A stretch of DNA of 29,176 nucleotides from CAZLLE01 sp964560425 (GTDB taxonomy: Bacteria > Campylobacterota > Campylobacteria > Campylobacterales > QNZT01): positions 1-29,176 of the forward strand of contig CAZLLE010000066.1 in NCBI GenBank assembly GCA_964560425.1. Direction: 5' to 3'. The notes beneath the pieces were generated by a model. That model saw only the letters and a program-made list of their open reading frames with translations, did not search any database and was not told where the DNA came from. Below are positions 1-8,250 of this stretch, one piece after another; the first letter of the stretch is position 1; each line of letters opens with the position of its first letter. The position numbers and the translations under genes were made by a program.

Positions 1-2
1 TT

Positions 3-782
3 AAAAAATATATGAAATCATTTTATGAGTATAAAAAGAGTGAGTGGGAGAGTCAATTTTTAGAATATAGAGAATTGAATGAAACAAGAGACCGTGCTAA
101 CTTAATAGATAACTATACCATTACGGTGGAAGATAAGGAAACAGAGCTTATAGATAGGTTAGAGGCTCTTAGAGAGATGCTTGAGAGTGGTGTTGTAGAT
201 GATACTGAACTTCATCGCCTAGCTAAGAAGGATTTTAGAGCTTTTTCATTTGACAAACACTTATATAATCCTCTTGTATTCAAGGATAGAGGCGAAACAG
301 CTTTACAGATAAAACCAATAGAGTTAAATGATGGCGAAAAAGATTTTGTTGAAGATTTAGATAGCTACTTAAAAAGAAATAGTGCCAAGTATGAAAATAC
401 AGAGATATTTCTTCTGCGAAATCAAAGTAAAACAGGTCTAGGATTTTTTACTGAGGGTAATTTTTACCCAGACTTTATAATGTGGATTATTAAAAATGGT
501 AAGCAATATATTAGCTTTATAGACCCAAAAGGTATAAGAAATTCAAATCCAGAAAATGACCCTAAAATCAATTTATCTATAAAAATAAAAGATATTGAAA
601 ATAATCTTGGAGATACAGATATAATTTTGAACTCTTTTATAGTGTCTAACACTTCATGCAATGATATCTTAGATTTGCATAATGATATTTCAAAAGAGCA
701 ACTTGAAAGTAAAAATGTATTGTTTCAAAAAGATGATAAAAATGACTATATTGGTAAAATATTTGATAGAATTTTAAATTAA
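3..782 (+). CDS. C-terminal part of a type III restriction-like DEAD/DEAH helicase-nuclease (5' partial)
   Basis: The reading frame is open to the left window edge, so the Met at 12 is probably internal and the helicase portion lies outside the window. The visible ~256 residues end in a PD-(D/E)xK-type nuclease core, numbered from the Met at 12: FYPDF around residues 151-155, then a hydrophobic strand and D171-P-K173-G. This strand-loop-strand arrangement is what I recall from C-termini of large type III Res-like helicase proteins of phage-defence systems, where the domain cuts DNA. The helicase motifs cannot be checked here. The gene is followed 15 nt later by a strong ribosome-binding site for a reading frame that stops at once (798-857), suggesting an operon partner was lost. 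The nuclease fold is fairly confident; the exact system type is inferred. Confidence 0.7.
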   Translation, partial: KKYMKSFYEYKKSEWESQFLEYRELNETRDRANLIDNYTITVEDKETELIDRLEALREMLESGVVDDTELHRLAKKDFRAFSFDKHLYNPLVFKDRGETALQIKPIELNDGEKDFVEDLDSYLKRNSAKYENTEIFLLRNQSKTGLGFFTEGNFYPDFIMWIIKNGKQYISFIDPKGIRNSNPENDPKINLSIKIKDIENNLGDTDIILNSFIVSNTSCNDILDLHNDISKEQLESKNVLFQKDDKNDYIGKIFDRILN

Positions 783-797
783 TTAAGAGGGAATTTA

Positions 798-857
798 ATG
801 AATTCAAAATTCAAAATTACTCAACCAAAAATCTATTTTGTTTTATATAATAATTAG
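798..857 (+). pseudogene. Orphan translation start and 19-codon remnant downstream of the nuclease gene
   Basis: An AGAGGG sequence lies 6 nt before an ATG at 798, only 15 nt after the nuclease stop codon, exactly where the next gene of an operon would begin. The frame encodes 19 residues (MNSKFKITQPKIYF...) and stops at 855-857, antisense to the 3' end of the Fic gene. The likely reading is the 5' stub of a former operon partner, cut where the Fic-containing segment joins. A real 19-residue peptide is possible but there is no evidence for it. Confidence 0.35.
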
Positions 858-1536
858 TGAGATATATGAGAGTTTCTCTCATATCATCACTATCATAAAA
901 CTTTATCATTTGAGTATTGAACTCTAATTTATCTTTTGCTTTTATATTTAATATAGGATAACCACCATCTAAAAGTATGCCATTCATCATGAGCCTAGAG
1001 ACTCGTTTGTTTCCATCATAAAAAAATTGATTTTTTGCACCAAACAAAAAATATGTCAAAGCTTTTAAAATTGTATTGTTTATCTTTTTCAACTCTATAA
1101 TTCCAGCTTGAAAAATAGAATCTAGCTCACTTGCTTTTGGTGGTAAATATTCACAGCCTCCTATATTTACGCCACTACTTCTAAACTCACCCCAACTCAA
1201 AGCCTCTTCAAAGGCTACTTTTTTATGAAGAGCTAAAAGGGTAGCTTTATCTACTTTAAATATTTTTTTCTCTAACATCTCAAAAAGTAGATTTAGACTT
1301 CTATTTTGATTTAAAATTTGCTGTTCATCACTCAGTTTATGCCCACCAATAGTTATACCATCCAAAAGAGTTTCAACTTCAGGATATGTCATAGCATTGC
1401 CCTCTAGTGCTGAAGTATTATAAATAAAATCAACTCTATCTTTTTTTGCCAATGCTATAAAAAGTTTTTTGTTTGGTTGAAATATCTCTAAATTTTCTAT
1501 TTTATAACTATTTATAATATTGCTATCTATATTCAT
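817..1536 (-). CDS. Fic-domain protein with catalytic His replaced by Gln
   Basis: A 239-residue Fic-family protein. Fic enzymes transfer AMP or other phosphate-containing groups to target proteins using the loop HxFx(D/E)GN(G/K)R. Here the loop is QFFYDGNKR (residues 170-178) followed by Arg181, so the nucleotide-binding D-G-N-K-R is intact but the catalytic His position is Gln170. An N-terminal class II inhibitory-helix motif TSALEG (residues 41-46, of the form [S/T]xxxE[G/N]) is present, which normally blocks ATP positioning through its Glu. The gene starts at an ATG with only a weak Shine-Dalgarno sequence, 17 nt after the pseudouridine synthase stop, so it may be read from that operon. 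It ends convergently with the nuclease gene. Family assignment is sure; the protein may be inactive, regulatory, or use another chemistry. Confidence 0.85.
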   Translation of the reverse strand: MNIDSNIINSYKIENLEIFQPNKKLFIALAKKDRVDFIYNTSALEGNAMTYPEVETLLDGITIGGHKLSDEQQILNQNRSLNLLFEMLEKKIFKVDKATLLALHKKVAFEEALSWGEFRSSGVNIGGCEYLPPKASELDSIFQAGIIELKKINNTILKALTYFLFGAKNQFFYDGNKRVSRLMMNGILLDGGYPILNIKAKDKLEFNTQMIKFYDSDDMRETLIYLTNYYIKQNRFLVE

Positions 1537-1553
1537 CTTTTAGGTAATAGACT

Positions 1554-2282
1554 CTAATTTTTTAGTCTAAAATCCCTAGGTTCAGGGCTTTCAAATGTAT
1601 ATCCTAAAAGTGAAATTTTACTAGCATGGAGAAGGACTCTGTTGTTTGGTCTTCCACCATATACTTGATCTCCGATTATTGGGAATCCTTCGCTTTTTAG
1701 GTGGACTCTTATTTGGTGTGTTCGGCCTGTTTTTATAACTACTTTTACTTTTGTACGCTTTCCATTTATCTCAAGAGGTTCTACTTCACTAATAGCAGGT
1801 CTGCCATCTTCTGATACTTTACTATAAGATTGGTTGTTTTTTTTGATAGTTAGAAGAGGGCTATCAATTGTCATTGGTTCAACGACCATGCCACTAACCC
1901 AAGCCAAATACTCTTTGATTACATCATGTTTTTTGAAGGCTCTAATAGCTTTTTCTCTAAACTCTTCATCTTTTACCAATAAAAGAACGCCACTTGTCTC
2001 TTTATCAAGACGGTGAAGAAGTTTATGCCCTCTTTTTTTGGCTATCTGCTCACTTGTGATAAATGCTGGTTTATCAATAGCCATAATATTCGCATCTTCA
2101 AAAATTACTTTGACTTTGCCAATGCTATCTACTCTAAATTTTGATGATGCGTCCATCTCTGCTCTTGCCATGACAACTTTTTTACCACTACTATATACAA
2201 CACCTCTATCTATCAAATCTTTGGCAGAACGGTTTGTAATCCCCTCTTGTATTGCCAAAAGTTTATATGCTTTTTCTCTCAC
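1554..2282 (-). CDS. RluA-family rRNA/tRNA pseudouridine synthase
   Basis: Converts specific uridines in structured RNA to pseudouridine. The 242 residues begin with an S4-like RNA-binding segment (about 1-60). The catalytic motif HRLDKETSG follows at residues 90-98, with the nucleophile Asp93, and then the RluA signature GRTHQIRVH at 186-194. The start is GTG, overlapping the last base of the waaA stop codon, so translation is coupled to waaA. Orthologues sit next to waaA in Campylobacter and Helicobacter (recalled). Which uridine is modified cannot be told from sequence alone, so no rlu symbol is given. Confidence 0.9.
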   Translation of the reverse strand: MREKAYKLLAIQEGITNRSAKDLIDRGVVYSSGKKVVMARAEMDASSKFRVDSIGKVKVIFEDANIMAIDKPAFITSEQIAKKRGHKLLHRLDKETSGVLLLVKDEEFREKAIRAFKKHDVIKEYLAWVSGMVVEPMTIDSPLLTIKKNNQSYSKVSEDGRPAISEVEPLEINGKRTKVKVVIKTGRTHQIRVHLKSEGFPIIGDQVYGGRPNNRVLLHASKISLLGYTFESPEPRDFRLKN

Positions 2283-3427
2283 TATATATTTCCTATACTT
2301 TTTATAATTGGATCCAAATCAACACTACCCAAAATTTTTGTAGGTTTTGATTCATCCAAAGATTTATTCAATTTTTCTATATCCGATATTACTATATTTT
2401 CTACCAATTCAAAAAGGGCTTGTTGATTAAAAATATATTGACCACTTATAATCTTAGACCCAAAATAGGCAGGTTCAAGTGGATTATGTCCACCAATTTT
2501 ATCAACAAAAGAGCCACCTAAAATCACACTATCGCTAATAGCATAGATATTTATCAATTCACCCAAAGCATCAACCAAAACAATATCACTATCAAAATCT
2601 TCTCTTTGAGAAAATTTATGATAACTCAAATCATGAGTAGTTGTAAATGTTTTCAAAAATTTATCTACACTATCAAATCTCTCTGGATGTCTTGGAACTA
2701 CAATAACTACTCTGTTATCTTTTTTTACGCTCAAAGAGTCTAAAATTAGAGCCTCTTCTTTGTCATGACTACTTGCAATAGTTACTACTTCTCTATTTGG
2801 TTTTATAAATTTCTTAGTTACTTCTATCTCTTGATATGCTTTTATATTACCTGTAATTTTAATATTTTTGGCACCTAAACCTTTTAGTCGATCATAATCT
2901 TTCTGACTTTGAGTAAAAACTTCATCTATATTTGCAAAAATATATCTATAAAACCAACTAAATTTCATATAACTTTTATAAGAGTTATCAGAGATTCTAG
3001 CATTAATCAAAACTGTTTTTGTACCTTTTTGTTTTGCTATAAAAAAGAGCATAAACCACAATTCAGCCTCACTAACTACCAAAACTTTTGATCTTCTAAT
3101 CCAAAAAGGGAGAAATATCTCAAAAGGCAAAAACCTAACATCAGCATCATATTTTTGAGCCTCTTCATAGCCTGTATTTGTAGTAACACTAATACTTTTT
3201 TTGCCATTTAATCTATTTAATATAGGTTTTAATGATCTAACCTCTCCAAAGGAGCAGACATGAAACCATATTGAATCTTCTTTAAAAGGTCTATTTTTAT
3301 ATAAAAAGAGGCGACTAGGAATTGAAAAATGGTATTTTTTTTTAAACGAAAGAAGCAATAGAAGGGGAATAGCCACAATATAAATAATAGTGGCTATCAA
3401 CCAATAAAAAAAAGAGAAGAGAATCAA
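2282..3427 (-). CDS. waaA: 3-deoxy-D-manno-octulosonic acid (Kdo) transferase
   Basis: Transfers Kdo from CMP-Kdo to the lipid A precursor at the cytoplasmic face of the inner membrane, the first step of LPS core assembly. The 381-residue length is slightly shorter than the E. coli enzyme. An N-terminal membrane anchor (residues 1-28) is followed by the WaaA N-domain with SFGEV (59-63; Glu62 is the likely catalytic base). The C-terminal GT-B domain carries the diagnostic GGHNPLEP (312-319). The start appears to be a TTG just after the flgZ-like stop codon; no strong Shine-Dalgarno sequence is visible and translation is probably coupled. The order zinc ribbon protein - waaA - rluA is the same in Campylobacter and Helicobacter. 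Confidence 0.93.
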   Translation of the reverse strand: MILFSFFYWLIATIIYIVAIPLLLLLSFKKKYHFSIPSRLFLYKNRPFKEDSIWFHVCSFGEVRSLKPILNRLNGKKSISVTTNTGYEEAQKYDADVRFLPFEIFLPFWIRRSKVLVVSEAELWFMLFFIAKQKGTKTVLINARISDNSYKSYMKFSWFYRYIFANIDEVFTQSQKDYDRLKGLGAKNIKITGNIKAYQEIEVTKKFIKPNREVVTIASSHDKEEALILDSLSVKKDNRVVIVVPRHPERFDSVDKFLKTFTTTHDLSYHKFSQREDFDSDIVLVDALGELINIYAISDSVILGGSFVDKIGGHNPLEPAYFGSKIISGQYIFNQQALFELVENIVISDIEKLNKSLDESKPTKILGSVDLDPIIKSIGNI

Positions 3428-3429
3428 AA

Positions 3430-4161
3430 CTAACTACTCTCTTCACCCTCTTCACTATTTGGCTCAAGATATAAAATTCTTCCACAATGAGGACAGTTTT
3501 GAATCTCTTCAGATCTAATTACTTCAGAGTAAACATGATCATTTAGTTTCATATAACAACCATAACATGCCTGTTTTCTTACAGGAACTACTGTTGTATT
3601 ACCCGCCCATCTTCTAATTTTTTCATAAAAAACAATAATATTTTGACTCATATTAGATACTAATTTTTGTTTATCTTCATAAACTTGCATACGCTCTTTT
3701 TCAAGTTTTGCAAGCTCTTTTTCAGTAGCATCAGCAATATCTTTTGTTGTACCTTGCATTGCATCAATTGACTCTTGAGCCTCTTGAATCTCTCTTTGTT
3801 TCAAAACTTCTATCTTATCAAGTCTCTCAATCTCTTCATTTGCAAACTCTATCTGCTCTTTTGCAATCTCCTCTTCAAGTTGCAAAGCTTTAATCTCTTT
3901 TTCAGTCTTTAAAGAGGCACTTTTTGCATCCATGCCCTTAATTTTGGCTACTAACTCTTCTAAATGTTGCTCATTTTTAGCACGACTAAGAGCATTTGAT
4001 TCTAAAATTTCTTGATCATCTTCAATTCTTTTTTGAAGAGCTCTCTCTCTTTTGAGTTGTATATTTAAGTTTGTTTTTATCTTCTCTATTTCTGGATCAA
4101 AAGAGTCTATTCTTTGATCAATATCTTTCAACTCTACAAGTTGACTCAAGTATTTATTCAT
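3430..4161 (-). CDS. FlgZ-like coiled-coil protein with C4 zinc ribbon (HP0958/Cj0706 family)
   Basis: 243 residues: a long charged coiled coil (about residues 5-170) followed by a C-terminal C4 zinc ribbon (Cys199, Cys202, Cys223, Cys226). This architecture and the location between a nif3-like gene and waaA match H. pylori HP0958 (FlgZ), which is reported to stabilise the flagellar sigma factor RpoN and to bind flagellin mRNA. The flagellar role here is inferred from that relative. The ATG start overlaps the stop codon of the preceding nif3-like gene. A general RNA- or protein-binding role is the alternative. Confidence 0.85.
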   Translation of the reverse strand: MNKYLSQLVELKDIDQRIDSFDPEIEKIKTNLNIQLKRERALQKRIEDDQEILESNALSRAKNEQHLEELVAKIKGMDAKSASLKTEKEIKALQLEEEIAKEQIEFANEEIERLDKIEVLKQREIQEAQESIDAMQGTTKDIADATEKELAKLEKERMQVYEDKQKLVSNMSQNIIVFYEKIRRWAGNTTVVPVRKQACYGCYMKLNDHVYSEVIRSEEIQNCPHCGRILYLEPNSEEGEESS

Positions 4162-4894
4162 GTATATCCTTCGAAATATAACTAAATGGATTTTTGGAGT
4201 TCGCGATTATACCAAATAAACCATAATTTTCTAACTCTCTTTGAAGTGATTGTGCAAAAAATATTTCACTTTCATAGTGTTGAATATCAATTAATGAGAA
4301 AGAGTTCTCAAAAGCCTCTTTGGCAATATGGTATTTTATATCACCTGTAATAAAACAATCAGCATCTACACTGTTTATTAATTCACTACCTGATCCAGTC
4401 GTAATAGCAGCTACATTTATCCAATCAGTTTTTTTGACAACCCTAATTTTTTCAATATTTAGTTTATAAGCCAAATCTTTAGCAAAAGCATCAAAAGATC
4501 TATCTACTTCAAAATAGAGAAGATATCCATCTCTTTTTAGAACTTCATATCCAAGTACCTCTTCTAAAACATATTGATTAAGGTGAGAAATATCATAATT
4601 CGTGTGCATAGAGACAATTGCAATATCTTTTTTAATTGCCTCTCTCAAAAAGCTAGATGGATAAGATGAACTTATAATAGATTTAAGCCCCTTGAAGATA
4701 GGTGGATGATGTACAATTAAAAGTGAATTTGACTCTATTTTTTGAATAAGTTCCAAATCTGCATCTAAACTTAGATAAATTTTACCGACCGCCTGATCAA
4801 TATCACCCACACAAAGCCCACTATTATCCCAACTATCTTGTAGCTCAAAGGGACTAATCTTATCAAGAATCTCCATCAGGTTCTTTAGAACCAT
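4154..4894 (-). CDS. Nif3-like dinuclear metal-centre protein (DUF34/YbgI family)
   Basis: 246 residues of the NIF3/YbgI family, toroidal hexamers with a two-metal site; proposed roles include metal handling and cofactor hydrolysis but the function is not settled. Metal ligands visible are His62-His63 (in VHHPP), His97 and Asp101 (in MHTNYD), and His206 with Glu208 near the C-terminus. I place the start at the ATG at 4894, 7 nt after AAGGAG, rather than the TTG one codon upstream. The gene overlaps the 3' end of glyQ by about 30 nt and the start of the flgZ-like gene by 8 nt, so it lies inside one operon. The same order occurs in Helicobacter (HP0958-HP0960, recalled). Confidence 0.88.
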   Translation of the reverse strand: MVLKNLMEILDKISPFELQDSWDNSGLCVGDIDQAVGKIYLSLDADLELIQKIESNSLLIVHHPPIFKGLKSIISSSYPSSFLREAIKKDIAIVSMHTNYDISHLNQYVLEEVLGYEVLKRDGYLLYFEVDRSFDAFAKDLAYKLNIEKIRVVKKTDWINVAAITTGSGSELINSVDADCFITGDIKYHIAKEAFENSFSLIDIQHYESEIFFAQSLQRELENYGLFGIIANSKNPFSYISKDIHE

Positions 4895-5759
4895 CAATCA
4901 ACTCCTTATAAACCTTTGCACAACCTTTTGCAAGTTCTCTTACTTTCAACATATAGTTTTGTCTCTCTGTCACCGAAATAGCTTTTCTAGCATCCAATAC
5001 ATTAAAAGTATGAGAAGCCAAAAGACACTGATCATAAGCAGGAAGAGGCAAGGAAGCTTCTAAACATCTGTTGCACTCTACTACAAAATCATCAAAATGT
5101 CTAAAAAGCATATCAATATCAGCTATCTCAAAATTATATTTACTAAACTCATATTCACTTCTTTTATGTACATCTCCATAAGTTGTAACACCATGAGCAT
5201 TCTCATTCCAGACAATATCATATACACTATCTTTATTCTGTAAATACATAGCAAGTCGTTCAGTTCCATAAGTAATCTCTACAGCAACACTTTCGCATGG
5301 ATAACCACCAACTTGTTGAAAATATGTAAATTGAGTAACTTCCATGCCATCAAGCCAAACTTCCCAACCAAGTCCCCAAGCTCCAAGAGTTGGTGATTCC
5401 CAATTATCCTCTACAAAACGAATATCATGAGAGCTCAAATCAAGTCCCAATGCCTCTAGACTTTGAAGATATAACTCTTGAATATTATCTGGACTAGGTT
5501 GTATAATCACCTGAAACTGATAATAAGCCCCTAATCTATTTGGATTTTCACCATATCTTCCATCAGTAGGACGACGCGAAGGGGCAACATAAGCTACACT
5601 CCAAGGAGATGGATCTAATGTCTTCAAAAAGGTAGCATTGTGAAATGTACCTGCTCCTGCTGGAATATCATAAGGTTGAACAATATTACACCCTTGATCA
5701 CTCCAAAAGGTTTGTAATTTTAGTAACATCTGTGAAAAATTTAATACCTTATCACTCAT
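4863..5759 (-). CDS. glyQ: Glycyl-tRNA synthetase alpha subunit
   Basis: The catalytic subunit of the bacterial alpha2beta2 glycyl-tRNA synthetase, which charges tRNA-Gly. The 298 residues fit the family length, with the conserved GAGTFHNATF and the ATP-binding motif around APSRRPTDGRYGENPNR (residues about 60-77). The beta subunit gene glyS is not in this window, which is normal for Campylobacterota, where the two genes are unlinked. The ATG overlaps the glutaredoxin stop codon (ATGA), and the 3' end overlaps the nif3-like gene. Confidence 0.97.
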   Translation of the reverse strand: MSDKVLNFSQMLLKLQTFWSDQGCNIVQPYDIPAGAGTFHNATFLKTLDPSPWSVAYVAPSRRPTDGRYGENPNRLGAYYQFQVIIQPSPDNIQELYLQSLEALGLDLSSHDIRFVEDNWESPTLGAWGLGWEVWLDGMEVTQFTYFQQVGGYPCESVAVEITYGTERLAMYLQNKDSVYDIVWNENAHGVTTYGDVHKRSEYEFSKYNFEIADIDMLFRHFDDFVVECNRCLEASLPLPAYDQCLLASHTFNVLDARKAISVTERQNYMLKVRELAKGCAKVYKELIDGSKEPDGDS

Positions 5760-6010
5760 ATATTTAACTCTCTATCTATTTTTTTTTGATCAAAACCACA
5801 AATCCAACGACTACCAATCAAAACTACTGGTACACCCCTGCAACCATGACGCTGACAATCTTCTGCTGCTTTGTGATCTTTGCTAATATCTATTTTTTTA
5901 AATTTAATTTGATTTTTTTTGAAATGTTGTGAGGCTACACTACACCAACGACACGAAGGGGTAGTAAAAAGTACAACTCTTTTTTGTCTTTTAGTTTTCT
6001 CTTCTGACAT
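5756..6010 (-). CDS. Glutaredoxin-like thiol-disulfide protein
   Basis: 84-residue thioredoxin-fold protein with the redox pair Cys20-Arg-Trp-Cys23 after TTPS, and the cis-Pro motif GVPVV (Pro61), typical of glutaredoxin/NrdH proteins that reduce disulfides in the cytoplasm. Unusual are three additional cysteines (Cys52, Cys57, Cys71). I choose the ATG at 6010, 5 nt after AGGAAG, over the TTG one codon upstream. It overlaps glyQ by an ATGA junction and is the second gene after purE and the coiled-coil gene. CxxC glutaredoxins can also carry Fe-S clusters, so a redox or cluster role is equally open. Confidence 0.85.
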   Translation of the reverse strand: MSEEKTKRQKRVVLFTTPSCRWCSVASQHFKKNQIKFKKIDISKDHKAAEDCQRHGCRGVPVVLIGSRWICGFDQKKIDRELNI

Positions 6011-6019
6011 CAAAACTTC

Positions 6020-6376
6020 CTATTTTTTATCAAAATTTTCTACAACTTGATTCCACATAAGCTTATATTTTCTCTTGATAAACTCTATCTCTTCTTTTGA
6101 TTCATCAAGTTCATTCATAAGCCTCTCAATAGTTACCCTATCCTCTTCATAAATATCTTGTAAAGATTTTAGAGCCTCTTTGAGAAAAGCATTCTCTTCT
6201 CTAACTGATTCAATAGTCTCATTTTTTGAATCTACGACCTGCTCATGAAGAGTTAGAACTGCTTCAAAACTACTCTTTACAAACTCATGGGTACCTATAT
6301 CTTTATGCTGATGAATGTCAAAACTATCTTCAACAATCATCAAACCCTTTGATACTATATCCCTATTTTCATCCAT
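6020..6376 (-). CDS. Small coiled-coil protein (Cj0703-type position), unknown function
   Basis: 118-residue acidic protein. About residues 35-118 form a continuous heptad-rich coiled coil (E/K/L-rich). The N-terminal third contains no motif I recognise. No signal peptide or membrane segment is seen. It lies between purE and the glutaredoxin gene with gaps of a few nucleotides, in the place where C. jejuni has Cj0703 (recalled), so it is a conserved but uncharacterised member of this operon. No function is proposed. Confidence 0.75.
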   Translation of the reverse strand: MDENRDIVSKGLMIVEDSFDIHQHKDIGTHEFVKSSFEAVLTLHEQVVDSKNETIESVREENAFLKEALKSLQDIYEEDRVTIERLMNELDESKEEIEFIKRKYKLMWNQVVENFDKK

Positions 6377-6379
6377 AAT

Positions 6380-6874
6380 TTACAACTTTATTTCTATATC
6401 ACTTGAATCAACTTCAACTTTTTTTGCTTTTAAGATTCGATCCTCTTCTAGTTTAATCTTTAGATCATCATCTTCCAAAGCCAAGACTTGCATAGCCAAA
6501 TAGGCTGAATTAGTCGCACCAGCTTTCCCCATCGCTACAGTAGCAACAGGCATACCCGAAGGCATCTGTACAGTACTAAGCATCGCATCCATGCCATCCA
6601 TTGCTCCACCCTTCATAGGCACACCAATCACAGGCTTAATTGTCAATGCAGCAATAGCACCAGCTAGATGTGCAGCCATACCAGCAGCGGCAATAAAGAC
6701 CCTAGCACCCTTCTCTTCCGCCTCTTTTACATACGCATGTGTTCTCTCTGGACTTCTATGAGCAGAAGATATTACCAATTCATGCAATACCCCAAACTTA
6801 TCCAAAACTTTTGAACACTCTAACATAACCTCATAATCACTCTTACTTCCAATAATAATCGATACAAACTTCAA
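6380..6874 (-). CDS. purE: N5-carboxyaminoimidazole ribonucleotide mutase
   Basis: Class I PurE, rearranging N5-CAIR to CAIR in purine synthesis. The 164 residues include GSKSD (residues 9-13), SAHRSPER (37-44, with the conserved His39), and the Gly/Ala-rich AAAGMAAHLAG and GVPMKGGAMDGMDAMLS segments that form the substrate pocket of the octamer. The start is a TTG preceded by GGGAG at 6 nt. It heads the run of closely packed minus-strand genes down to the pseudouridine synthase. No purK is present in the window. Confidence 0.96.
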   Translation of the reverse strand: MKFVSIIIGSKSDYEVMLECSKVLDKFGVLHELVISSAHRSPERTHAYVKEAEEKGARVFIAAAGMAAHLAGAIAALTIKPVIGVPMKGGAMDGMDAMLSTVQMPSGMPVATVAMGKAGATNSAYLAMQVLALEDDDLKIKLEEDRILKAKKVEVDSSDIEIKL

Positions 6875-6923
6875 ACAACACTCCCGTCACATTTCAATCT
6901 AATTAATTTTAACATAATGGATA

Positions 6924-8195
6924 TTAATCCTCTTCTATCGGTTTTCTAAAGATTGAAAAAGAGGGTAATTTTATAGGCAATTTAATAGGGTTTAAATTAC
7001 CACTATGAATCTCCTCTAGCTCTTTTCCACTTTCTGCTAAGAGCCTATAAAATCTTATATAATTCTTTCCATTCTTTGCAAAAATAGTACCAAATTCATT
7101 ATCGATATAATCAATTTTACTCTCTTTTGGTAAAATTAATTCGATATCTTCATTTAAAAAAATCTTATATTTACACATAAAATATTCTCCATCTTCACGA
7201 ACCAATCCAGCTACTTCATGACTACCACTACTAATAGCATTATCATGTTTTTGTGTATCATGTTTTTCAAATGGTCTAGATATTAAATAAGCATCACTAA
7301 AGCCTCTATGTTTAGTTGTGTGAAGCTCCTTTTGATATTTTTGAGCATCAAATTTATCTTCAAAATAGTCATCTATTGCATCTCTATAAGTTGAAGCTGT
7401 AATTGCTGCATAATATGCACTTTTTGTTCTTCCTTCAATTTTAAGAGAGTCAATAACTCCACTTTTGATAAGCTCATCTAAATGAGAAGCTAAATTCATA
7501 TCTTTTGCATTAAATATATAAGTACCAATATCAGGCTGTTCTTCAAGCCTAAAAAGTGTTCCATGCTCCTCGTTTTCAGCATAAAGAGTGTACTCAAATC
7601 TACAATCATTTGCACAACTTCCCCTATTTGGAACTCTTCCCATCTGAACTGCACTTACAAGACATCTACCACTATAGGCAAAACACATAGAGCCATGCAC
7701 AAAAACTTCAAGTTCAAGATCAGGAATATGTTTTTTAATCTCTTCTAAATCTCTCAAAGATATCTCTCTTGCGGCAATAATTCTTGAAACACCTTGATCA
7801 TAATAGAACTGTGCATCCAAATAGTTTAAAACATTTGCTTGAGTTGAAAGATGAAGAGGAATTTGTGGAGCAACTTTTTTTGCTAATCCAATTACACCCG
7901 GAGTAGATATAATAAAAGCATCAGGTTTCATATCAGCCATCTTTTTTAGATGCTCTTCTAAGAGTTTGAGTTGATTATTAAAAGGGAAACCATTAATTGT
8001 CACATAAATTTTTTTACCTAAAGAGTGAGTATATTCAATCGCCTCTGCAAAGCTTTCATAAGTAAACTCTTTAGATGATCTAATACGAAGAGAGAAGTGG
8101 CTAACACCACCATAAACAGCATCAGCTCCATAAGCTAATGCAATTTTTAATTTTTCAAAATTTCCCGCAGGGGATAGGAGTTCTGGTTTTTTCAA
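6924..8195 (-). CDS. trhP: U32 family protein, likely TrhP tRNA 5-hydroxyuridine synthase (YegQ-like)
   Basis: 423 residues. The peptidase U32 signature runs from Glu163 (EVFVHGSMC) to Cys178. The four cysteines Cys171, Cys178, Cys194 and Cys198 match the Fe-S ligands of the TrhP/RlhA group. The N-terminal ELLSPAGNFEKLKIALAYGA and the SLKIEGRTKS segment closely resemble E. coli YegQ/TrhP, which makes 5-hydroxyuridine at tRNA position 34. The old name 'collagenase PrtC' in H. pylori (HP0169) refers to this family and is probably misleading. The TTG start has an AGGA about 7 nt upstream. It lies directly downstream of the cheZ-like gene, as in Helicobacter and Campylobacter (recalled). Confidence 0.88.
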   Translation of the reverse strand: MKKPELLSPAGNFEKLKIALAYGADAVYGGVSHFSLRIRSSKEFTYESFAEAIEYTHSLGKKIYVTINGFPFNNQLKLLEEHLKKMADMKPDAFIISTPGVIGLAKKVAPQIPLHLSTQANVLNYLDAQFYYDQGVSRIIAAREISLRDLEEIKKHIPDLELEVFVHGSMCFAYSGRCLVSAVQMGRVPNRGSCANDCRFEYTLYAENEEHGTLFRLEEQPDIGTYIFNAKDMNLASHLDELIKSGVIDSLKIEGRTKSAYYAAITASTYRDAIDDYFEDKFDAQKYQKELHTTKHRGFSDAYLISRPFEKHDTQKHDNAISSGSHEVAGLVREDGEYFMCKYKIFLNEDIELILPKESKIDYIDNEFGTIFAKNGKNYIRFYRLLAESGKELEEIHSGNLNPIKLPIKLPSFSIFRKPIEED

Positions 8196-8250
8196 TTTTT
8201 TTCCTAAAAGTAATAAAAACCATTATAACAAGAAAATTTTATAACTCTAA

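Noticed and set aside
801..816. Tandem ATTCAAA-type repeat near the nuclease/Fic junction
   Set aside because: Only about two copies of a short A/T-rich word; not distinguishable from background composition.
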